DNA of 64,000 bases from Candidatus Contendibacter sp. (GTDB taxonomy: Bacteria; Pseudomonadota; Gammaproteobacteria; Competibacterales; Competibacteraceae), in assembly GCA_029624765.1 (NCBI GenBank), contig JARSSO010000030.1:1-64000 (forward strand). Reading direction: 5' to 3'. Made by a program: the position numbers and the translations under genes. Below are positions 38,303 to 45,435 of this stretch, piece after piece; within the stretch, counting starts at the first letter, position 1, and the number at the start of each line of letters is the position of its first letter. The notes under the pieces were generated by a model, which searched no databases, had not been told where the DNA came from, and saw only the letters and a program-made list of their open reading frames with translations.

Positions 38303-39879
38303 GCGGCATTGACCTCTATGATCTGCTCGCTGCAGGGCAAAGAAATCGCCAAGCGCAGTGCGATGTTTGCGTGATTGGCGCGGGGGCGGTGGGAATCTAC
38401 CTCGCTCACGCCCTGGCGGCCCAGGGCCGGGATGTGATCCTGGTGGAAGCAGGTCCGGCGACTGGCGCCGATGCCGCATCAGCCGGCTTTGCGGTTCAAT
38501 TCGATGCGACGCCGTATCCTGGCGCCACCGTCGGGCGTTATTTTGGTCTGGGGGGAACGACTTCACGCTGGGGCGGCTTGCTCATACCGCACACTCACCA
38601 TGATATTCGCGGGCCATCGGTCGAAGGCTTTGATCCATGGCGGCATATCGTGCATGCGGTTCATGACCACGCGGATGCGGTGCTGGACACGCTGGGCTAC
38701 CGTTCGGGAAACGACTTTGTGGCGTTTGCCGAGGAAAAACTCGGCATTGCTTGCCAGCGGTTGCGTTCGGCGGGACTGGCCCTCATGGCTGGGCTGTTTT
38801 TGCCATTCCGGTACAAGAACCTGATTCATTTATTAAGATCGAGTTCGAGGAAAGAATCCAGACCCAGGGTTTTCATCAACGCTGTGGTGAATGACTGGCG
38901 TACCAATCCAGAGGCGCCTGCCGGCGCGATCATCCGCCAAGTCAACGCTATCGCCGGTAATGGCAACCAACTCCAAATTCAGGCGCGGCGGTTTGTGGTG
39001 GCGGCCGGCGCTATTGAATCCGCTCGCCTGCTGCTGGAGTTGAATGCGGCCGCTTCGCAACCCGTGATCCGTACCGGCGCCGCCATCGGTTGTTTCCTGG
39101 CGGATCATCTCTCGCTCTCGATAGCTGATGTTGTAACAACGAGCGTGAACGACGCGATTCAGTTATTCGCTCCCCGGTTTTCAGGCAGTTGGATGCGCGG
39201 TTTCCGCTTCATCGAAGCCGATTCACCCTGCGATGCGCCGCGCGCTTTTGCGCACTTTATCTTTGATAATGCCAATCCCGGTTTTGCCTTGGCCAAGGAA
39301 ATGCTTAGTGCTATGCAGGGGCGGCGCAGACCCAATATTTCCTTTTCCGATGTCATCGCCGGGCTGAGTGGAATGGTCCGATTGGGCGTGGGCCGCTATG
39401 TGTACTCACAGCTTTATGTACCTGCCGGGACGCCAACGCATTTGCAACTGGATATCGAGCAGCAGCCAGTTCGGGAAAATTGCATCACCTTGGGTAATGA
39501 AAAAGATCGCTTTGGTCGCCGGGTGGCAAGAATCCGCTGGACGATCAACGACCAGGATGCTGAGAATATCCGGAACACCGCGCGCCGCTTTCTTAAGCAG
39601 TGGCCGGGAGAGAATGGTTTATTCCCGGTATTGCAACCCCGATTTGACGATCAAGGCGTATCGAAACCGCATGACGCCTACCATCCTGTCGGTACCTGTC
39701 GCCTAGGGGAAGATCAAGAGGCCGTTGTGGATAGCGATTTGAAGGTGTGGGGCACGGATAATTTATGGGTAGTCAGCACCGGCGTGTTACCCAGCGCGGG
39801 TACGGCTAATCCAACATTCACCCTGCTGTGTCTGGCGGACAAACTGGCCAGGTATTTGAGTACGTCAGGACATGACTGA
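38299..39879 (+). CDS. GMC family FAD-dependent oxidoreductase
   Basis: The 526-residue protein has the FAD-binding motif CVIGAGAVGIYLAHALA with VILVEAG, a GLGGTTSRWGG loop, a RRFVVAAGAIESARLLL strand and the GMC C-terminal signature (HAYHPVGTCRLG near residues 455-466, then SAGTANPTFTLLCLADKLA). The catalytic His is the one in the YHPVGT segment. Substrate is likely a sugar or alcohol of the glycan pathway. Overlaps with the reductase (4 bases) and the following glycosyltransferase (8 bases) imply a tightly coupled unit. Confidence 0.9.
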   Translation: MSGIDLYDLLAAGQRNRQAQCDVCVIGAGAVGIYLAHALAAQGRDVILVEAGPATGADAASAGFAVQFDATPYPGATVGRYFGLGGTTSRWGGLLIPHTHHDIRGPSVEGFDPWRHIVHAVHDHADAVLDTLGYRSGNDFVAFAEEKLGIACQRLRSAGLALMAGLFLPFRYKNLIHLLRSSSRKESRPRVFINAVVNDWRTNPEAPAGAIIRQVNAIAGNGNQLQIQARRFVVAAGAIESARLLLELNAAASQPVIRTGAAIGCFLADHLSLSIADVVTTSVNDAIQLFAPRFSGSWMRGFRFIEADSPCDAPRAFAHFIFDNANPGFALAKEMLSAMQGRRRPNISFSDVIAGLSGMVRLGVGRYVYSQLYVPAGTPTHLQLDIEQQPVRENCITLGNEKDRFGRRVARIRWTINDQDAENIRNTARRFLKQWPGENGLFPVLQPRFDDQGVSKPHDAYHPVGTCRLGEDQEAVVDSDLKVWGTDNLWVVSTGVLPSAGTANPTFTLLCLADKLARYLSTSGHD

Positions 39880-40783
39880 ATTAGCTGAGGTGTTATCAGT
39901 ATCGAATACCTGGATTCGTGGGACCGCCCCCGTCGCCGTCGTCATGATCTCGCTCAACGAAGGCCACAACATGGAAGCCGTGTGCCGGAACCTCGCTGGC
40001 TGGGCGCAAGAGGTGTTTCTGGTCGATAGCTACAGCCAGGACGACACCGTGAACATCGCCTTGCGTCATGGGATTCATGTCGTGCAACGGCGCTTTCGGG
40101 GGTTCGGGGATCAATGGAATTTCGCGCTGCGGGAATTGCCGATTGCCGCGCCGTGGACGATGAAGCTGGACCCGGACGAACGACTGACGGATGAGTTGAA
40201 AGCCAGCCTGCTTGCGGCGATGCACGAGAACAAGGCCGATGGATTTTGGCTCGTAAGGCGGCTGTGCTTTATGGAGCGGTCGCTGCCGGTACGACAAACA
40301 CTGGCGCGCGTGTGGCGCACGGGGAACTGCCGATTCACCGATATCGCCGTCAATGAACATCCCCTTGTGACCGGGAGAATCGCGCATGTGAAAGGCGAGA
40401 TGGATCATCACGATAGCCCCGACCTCGATCATTGGCTGGAAAAGCAGAACCGCTACACCACCGCCGAGGCGCTGATCGCCTATCACCAATCACCCCTTGC
40501 GGATACGCCCCGTTTGCTCGGTACCGCCTTTCAGCGGCGAATGTGGCTGAAAAAACACTTTCATCGGTTGCCCGGTCGTTATTTCTTGCTCTTCCTGTAC
40601 TGCTGGCTGTGGCAAGGCGCCTGGCGGGCCGGTTGGGTCGGCTATGCCTGGGCGCGGCTGCGCTCGGATGTGATGCGATTGTGCGACTACAAACGCCGGG
40701 AGATGGAAATCACGGGCCGCCTGCCAGTTAAACGATTTTATGGGCCTGGCCAGCCGGATGCGCGGGTTCGGCAGTTTGACTGA
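39872..40783 (+). CDS. Glycosyltransferase family 2 protein (WaaE/KdtX-like)
   Basis: The 303-residue GT-A enzyme has VVMISLNEGHNMEAVCRNL, VFLVDSYSQDDTVNIA, FGDQWNFALRELPIAAPW and KLDPDERLTDEL, the pattern of the WaaE-type group that transfers sugars to lipopolysaccharide core or exopolysaccharide precursors. The C-terminus has two hydrophobic segments (YFLLFLYCWLWQGAW) that may anchor it to the membrane. It closes the reductase–GMC–GT2 chain. Confidence 0.85.
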   Translation: MTELAEVLSVSNTWIRGTAPVAVVMISLNEGHNMEAVCRNLAGWAQEVFLVDSYSQDDTVNIALRHGIHVVQRRFRGFGDQWNFALRELPIAAPWTMKLDPDERLTDELKASLLAAMHENKADGFWLVRRLCFMERSLPVRQTLARVWRTGNCRFTDIAVNEHPLVTGRIAHVKGEMDHHDSPDLDHWLEKQNRYTTAEALIAYHQSPLADTPRLLGTAFQRRMWLKKHFHRLPGRYFLLFLYCWLWQGAWRAGWVGYAWARLRSDVMRLCDYKRREMEITGRLPVKRFYGPGQPDARVRQFD

Positions 40784-40787
40784 GCAA

Positions 40788-40829
40788 GGCGAAAGGCGAA
40801 AGACGAAAGACGAAAGGCGAAAGGCGAAA
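40788..40829. repeat. Heptanucleotide tandem tract (6 x 7)
   Basis: Six units (GGCGAAA twice, GACGAAA twice, GGCGAAA twice) fill the junction between the GT2 stop and the start of the Rpn nuclease remnant. Confidence 0.8.
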
Positions 40830-40833
40830 GGGC

Positions 40834-41450
40834 ATGACGGATCACGATCACAGCTACAAGCGGCTGTTTTCCCACCCGGAGATGATCCGCGATCTGCTGA
40901 TCGGCTTCGTGCGCGAACCCTGGATCGCCGAACTCGATTTCACCACCCTGGAAAAATACCCCGGCGAATTCATCGACGACCGGCTCCAGCAACGGCGCAA
41001 CAGGTGTTGACCGCCCTGGTCGAATGGCTGACGGAACCCGAGCAAACCGAACTGCGCCGCTCCCTGTTGCTTTGGCTGCGCGAGGGGTTTCTGCAAACCC
41101 GGCTGCCGCGGGTATCATTCTCCCAACTCGACGACCTGGAGGAGGTGCGCATCATGTTAGCCGAGCGCGTACTCGACTGGACCCGGCAATGGAAAGAGGA
41201 AGGCCGGCAGGAAGGCCGGGAGGAAGGTCTACATTCGGAATGGCGCCTGCTTCTGCGGCTCGTTCGCCGCCGCTTCGGCGAGGCCATCGCCGACCGGAGC
41301 GCCCCAGTCCTGGAGCGGATCAAGCAACCAGCCGCGCTTGAGGATTTGGGCGAGGAACTGCTCGACTGCGCCGACGCAACCGCCTGGCTGGCGCGACTGA
41401 ACGCGGCGGCCGGGGAAGGGCGACGCTCCGACGCTGCTGACGCGGTTTGA
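40834..41450 (+). pseudogene. Rpn-family recombination-promoting nuclease/putative transposase, internally deleted
   Basis: The start is normal for this family: MTDHDHSYKRLFSHPEMIRDLL then GFVREPWIAELDFTTLEK, ending in frame at 41010. The coding then continues in a different frame from about 40995 as QQVLTALVEWLTEPEQ through the typical basic/acidic tail KEEGRQEGREEG. The middle, including the PD-(D/E)XK nuclease core (usually IEFQ-type residues), is missing. A full gene would be about 300 codons or more; about two thirds remain. Not functional. Confidence 0.85.
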
Positions 41451-41453
41451 GCG

Positions 41454-43379
41454 ATGTGCGGCATCGCCGGCTACGCCGGCTCTTTTCTTCCCGGTTTGGC
41501 CGCCCGCATGAACGTCGCCCAAGCCCATCGCGGCCCGGACGGGCAGGGCGTGTTCGAAGCCCCCGCTGTCGGCGTCGCATTAGCCCAAGTCCGGCTTTCC
41601 ATCCTCGACCTCAGCCTGGCGGCGGCCCAACCCATGCATGCCCCGGACGGTCGTGGAGTCCTAGTCTACAATGGTGAAATCTACAACTTCTTGGAACTAA
41701 GCCAGGATTTGCTCGCCAGGGGCCACCGCTTCACCTCCACCGGCGACACCGAAGTGCTATTGCACGGCCTGATGGAGTACGGCATCGCCTTCACCGAGCG
41801 GCTCAACGGCATCTTCGCCTTCGCTTGGTGGGATGCCCGCACTCGCGAACTGCTGCTAGTGCGCGATCCGCTGGGCGTCAAGCCACTTTATTACGCTGAA
41901 CCGATCCCCGGTCGCTTGCTGTTCGCCAGCGAAATCAAGGCGCTGTTGCAACACCCCCAGCTTTCCCGCGAACCCGACTTCAGCGCCCTGCAACAGCATC
42001 TTGCCTATTGCCACGCCGCCGGCGACCGCACCGCCTTCAAAGCCGTCAAGCGCCTGCCGCCCGGCTGCTGGCTGCGCTGGCAAGCCGGCCAGCCGTTCGC
42101 CATTCAGCGTTACTGGCGCCCCCCGTTCGGCCAAGAACCGATCCAGGATCATCAAAATGCGCTCGCCGACCTGCGCCAGCAGCTGCAAGTCGCCACCCAG
42201 CGGCAAATGGTGGCCGACGTGCCGGTCGGCATGTTCCTCAGCGGCGGGCTGGACAGCAGCCTGATCGCCGCCCTGGCCGTGCGGCATGTTGGCGCTGGCC
42301 TCGACTGCTTCACCGTCGCCTATCCGCAAGCTGACAATTGCCTCGACCACGCCGCCGAAGACCTGCCCCACGCCCACGCCCTGGCCCGGCAACTCGGTCT
42401 GCCGCTCCACAAGATCGACCTGCAACCCCAACTTACCGACCTCTGGCCCCGACTGATCGACCACCTCGACGAACCACTGGCCGACCCCGCCGCCATCGCC
42501 TGTTATCTCATTTGCCAACTGGCTCGCCAGCACGGCGTCAAGGTACTGCTGTCCGGGCAGGGCGGCGACGAGCTGTTCTGCGGCTATCCCCGCTATCAGG
42601 TGTTCCACGCCATGGCGGGTTTGGACCGCTGGCCGCTCGCGCCGCGCCGGTTGATCGCCCGTGTGGCGACCCAGCTCCCTGGTGCGTGGGAGGGCCGGTT
42701 CGGCGCCAATCTGCGGCGGGCGCGGCGGGTGCTGACCGAACTGGCGGAACCCGCTGCCACCCGCTTTCTCAACCTCTGCGCCAACACCCCGCAGGCTGAA
42801 GTCACCCGAATTTGGTCGCCGGCAGCGCGGGACGCGCTGGGCGCCGAAACCTTCCGCGACGACTGTCAGCGCCATATCGCCGCCACCGGCTTGCGCGGCC
42901 TGGCCGCCGTGCAGGAGCGCGACCTCGCCATCTACCTGCCCAACCACAACCTCAACTACACCGACAAGATGAGCATGGCGGTGGGCGTCGAGGCGCGGGT
43001 GCCGCTGCTGGATCTGGAACTGGTCAACACTGTCGCCCGATATCCCTACGCCTGGTTGCTGGGACGCAAGACCAAGGTGCTGTTGCGGGAGGCGGCGCGA
43101 GGCCTCGTGCCGGATTCGATCATCGACCGGCCCAAGGCCGGCTTCGGGGCACCCTACCGCAAATGGCTGCGCTACGACCTCGCCGAACTCTGGGGCGACC
43201 TGACGGCGGAAGCGGCGGTCAAGGCTCGGGGCTGGTTCGACTACAAAGCCCTGCAAGACGCCCGCGCCCGCAGCCAGGCCGGCCAGGACGATCTGTACCT
43301 GCTGCAATGGGCGGTGTTGACCATGGAGTTGTGGGCCAGACGGTTTATCGATCAACCTTCCGCCGGAATCCCCGCATGA
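41454..43379 (+). CDS. Asparagine synthase (glutamine-hydrolysing) family protein, copy 2
   Basis: The 641-residue protein has Cys2 (MCGIAGYAG), RGPDGQG, YNGEIYN, the PP-loop SGGLDSS near residue 262, GQGGDELFCGYPRY and VGVEARVPLLDLEL. It is clearly distinct in sequence from copy 1 and has no palindromic insertion. It starts four bases after the Rpn remnant and overlaps the next methyltransferase as ATGA. Within glycan loci such proteins are presumed amidotransferases acting on sugar acids. Confidence 0.92.
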   Translation: MCGIAGYAGSFLPGLAARMNVAQAHRGPDGQGVFEAPAVGVALAQVRLSILDLSLAAAQPMHAPDGRGVLVYNGEIYNFLELSQDLLARGHRFTSTGDTEVLLHGLMEYGIAFTERLNGIFAFAWWDARTRELLLVRDPLGVKPLYYAEPIPGRLLFASEIKALLQHPQLSREPDFSALQQHLAYCHAAGDRTAFKAVKRLPPGCWLRWQAGQPFAIQRYWRPPFGQEPIQDHQNALADLRQQLQVATQRQMVADVPVGMFLSGGLDSSLIAALAVRHVGAGLDCFTVAYPQADNCLDHAAEDLPHAHALARQLGLPLHKIDLQPQLTDLWPRLIDHLDEPLADPAAIACYLICQLARQHGVKVLLSGQGGDELFCGYPRYQVFHAMAGLDRWPLAPRRLIARVATQLPGAWEGRFGANLRRARRVLTELAEPAATRFLNLCANTPQAEVTRIWSPAARDALGAETFRDDCQRHIAATGLRGLAAVQERDLAIYLPNHNLNYTDKMSMAVGVEARVPLLDLELVNTVARYPYAWLLGRKTKVLLREAARGLVPDSIIDRPKAGFGAPYRKWLRYDLAELWGDLTAEAAVKARGWFDYKALQDARARSQAGQDDLYLLQWAVLTMELWARRFIDQPSAGIPA

Positions 43380-44182
43380 ACGAAGCGAAGCAAGCCGTCC
43401 GTGAATTTTGGAACCAGGCCGCCTGCGGCGAGAATCTCTATCTGGCCGATACGGAAATGGCGAGCTACGCGGCACAAGCACAGACGCGCTATGCCCTGGA
43501 ACCCTATATCCGGGATTTTGCCCGGTTCGAGGAAACCCGGGGATTGCGTGTCCTGGAGATCGGGGTGGGGCTGGGGGCGGATCATCAGCAATTCGCCGAG
43601 GCCGGCGCCGATTTGTGGGGCATCGACCTTACCGAGCGCGCCATCGAACACACCCGTCGGCGGCTCTCGGTTTTCGGCCTGACTTCCCATCTGGCGATGG
43701 GCGACGCGGAACACCTGGACTTTCCCGATGAATCCTTCGACCGAGTGTATGCCTGGGGGGTGTTGCATCACAGTCCCGACACGCCGCGCGCCATCGCCGA
43801 AGTTTGGCGGGTGCTGAAACATGGAGGAGAAGCAAGGATCATGATCTACCACAAGCACAGCGTAGTTGGGTTCATGCTGTGGCTGCGCTATGGCCTGCTG
43901 GTCGGGCGACCCTGGCGTTCTTGGGCTGATCTCTATGCTCATCATCTTGAAAGCCCCGGCACCAAGGCCTATACCATCGCTGAAGCTCGCCAGCTTTGCG
44001 CCTACTTCGCTCAATGCCATATCACCACGGTGCTTACTCACGGCGATTTGCTGACTTCCGCAGCGGGCCAGCGCCATCGCGGTCCGCTGCTGACCGTGGC
44101 CCGCAAACTCTGGCCGCGCTGGCTGATTCGGCGGTTCTTCCCTGGCAATGGCCTGTTCATGCTGATCGCGGCGGTCAAGTAA
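43376..44182 (+). CDS. Class I SAM-dependent methyltransferase
   Basis: The 268-residue protein shows LRVLEIGVGLGADHQQFAEAGADLWGIDLT (motif I and the acidic end of strand 2), AWGVLHHSPDTPRAI and LKHGGEARIMIYHK. Start 43376 is set by the ATGA overlap with asnB copy 2 and gives a normal N-terminus (MNEAKQAVREFWNQ). A longer in-frame reading through asnB is spurious. Coupling to the amidotransferase suggests a shared substrate. Confidence 0.88.
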   Translation: MNEAKQAVREFWNQAACGENLYLADTEMASYAAQAQTRYALEPYIRDFARFEETRGLRVLEIGVGLGADHQQFAEAGADLWGIDLTERAIEHTRRRLSVFGLTSHLAMGDAEHLDFPDESFDRVYAWGVLHHSPDTPRAIAEVWRVLKHGGEARIMIYHKHSVVGFMLWLRYGLLVGRPWRSWADLYAHHLESPGTKAYTIAEARQLCAYFAQCHITTVLTHGDLLTSAAGQRHRGPLLTVARKLWPRWLIRRFFPGNGLFMLIAAVK

Positions 44183-44237
44183 CAGCGGAGACGATTTTGC
44201 CCCGTTTCGGGTGTTGCTGGTGGGGGAGTTGCGGAAA

Positions 44238-44272
44238 GGCTAAGGCCAAAAGCCAAAGCTCAAAGGGAGAAA
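44238..44272. repeat. Degenerate heptanucleotide tract (5 x 7)
   Basis: Units GGCTAAG, GCCAAAA, GCCAAAG, CTCAAAG and GGAGAAA lie between the methyltransferase stop and the second toxin-antitoxin module. Confidence 0.5.
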
Positions 44273-44346
44273 TAGAGCGTGCAAAGGCAATGGCAGAGGA
44301 TTAGACTCAAACGAGTAATCCGATAGGCTCATTTAAGGAGATCCTC

Positions 44347-44880
44347 ATGGAGCAGATCTCTAGCGGGAAAGTAGCAAAACACCCGGCTCAGCTTCCCGTC
44401 ACGGCCAGCGCGGCGGCGATCAAATACCCCCCGAAGGGTTCAGGTCAGGCCATTCCCCCGATCGGCGCGCACTACCATCAATCTCCAGCCGAAGTGATCG
44501 CAATCGTCCGCCAGGGTGTGCCGGCGGAGCGGCTCATCGAGATTGGCGCGTGCCTGCACCGCTCTAAAGAATGGCTGTTTCGCACCCTCAAGCTGCCGCG
44601 CTCGACCATGGACCACAAGATTCGCCAGCACGAACGGCTGTCGCCGGAACATTCCGAGCGTGTCGTCGGACTGGAACGCCTCATCGGCCAGGTCCAGGCC
44701 ATGGTCGCAAACACCGAAGCCGCCTCGGATTTCAACGCCTGCCGGTGGGTCGGGCAATGGCTCGATCGCCCCGTGCCGGCGCTGGGTGACGCTAAGCCCG
44801 CCGATTTCATGGACACCCTGCAAGGTCAGGCGCTGGTATCCCGGCTGCTCGCCCAATCCCAAGCCGGCGTCTTTGCTTGA
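44347..44880 (+). CDS. ParS/Xre/MbcA-type antitoxin (DUF2384), second module
   Basis: The 177-residue protein has a central helical domain (VRQGVPAERLIEIGACLHRSKEWLFRTLKLPRST) and the C-terminal toxin-binding block (DFNACRWVGQWLDRPVPALGDAKPADFMDTLQGQALV), a textbook DUF2384 pattern. AAGGAG precedes the ATG. Its TGA shares a base with the toxin ATG. It is longer than, and not obviously close to, the antitoxin at 34465. Confidence 0.92.
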   Translation: MEQISSGKVAKHPAQLPVTASAAAIKYPPKGSGQAIPPIGAHYHQSPAEVIAIVRQGVPAERLIEIGACLHRSKEWLFRTLKLPRSTMDHKIRQHERLSPEHSERVVGLERLIGQVQAMVANTEAASDFNACRWVGQWLDRPVPALGDAKPADFMDTLQGQALVSRLLAQSQAGVFA

Positions 44881-45350
44881 TGCGGGTCTGGCGCATTGCC
44901 ACCGACACACTGGATTTCGTGGCGGACGATCTCACTGGTACGGGCGCGCGCCTCACCGGCGGACGCTGGAACCGGCCGGGACAACCCGTCTTGTACTGCG
45001 CGGCATCGCCAGCACTCGCCTGCCTGGAAACCCTCGTCCATCTGGGTACTGGCAGCCTGCCGATGAATCGCTATCTGGTCGCAATCGATATACCGGACGC
45101 CGTCTGGGCGGCGCGAGCGGTGGAGACACCCGCCTCCCTGCCGGTTGGGTGGGATGCCGTACCCACCGGCAAGGTCAGTCTCGACTTCGGCGACGCCTGG
45201 CTGAGCGCACGGCGCGACGCAGTGCTGGTCCTGCCCTCGGTAATCGCGCCTGAAGATGAGATTATCCTCATCAATCCCCAACACCCCGATGCGGTTGCAT
45301 TGACCGCCACCAAAATTCGAAAATGGCTTTACGATCCGCGCTTGTTCTGA
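44880..45350 (+). CDS. RES domain toxin, second module
   Basis: The 156-residue protein has the canonical RES layout: RVWRIAT start, GTGARLTGGRWNRPGQPVLYCAASPALACLETLVHL (Arg, Tyr and Glu of the NAD+-handling site) and ILINPQHPDA. The NAD+-depleting activity of the family is established elsewhere; here it is inferred. It ends 85 bases before the bi-domain oxidoreductase. Confidence 0.92.
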   Translation: MRVWRIATDTLDFVADDLTGTGARLTGGRWNRPGQPVLYCAASPALACLETLVHLGTGSLPMNRYLVAIDIPDAVWAARAVETPASLPVGWDAVPTGKVSLDFGDAWLSARRDAVLVLPSVIAPEDEIILINPQHPDAVALTATKIRKWLYDPRLF

Positions 45351-45435
45351 AGCCCAAGACTCGTGTTCAAACGACATTTCCACGCTGGCCCAAGGTACGT
45401 TATTGCGCGAGTAACCCAGACAACCCGCCCAACCC

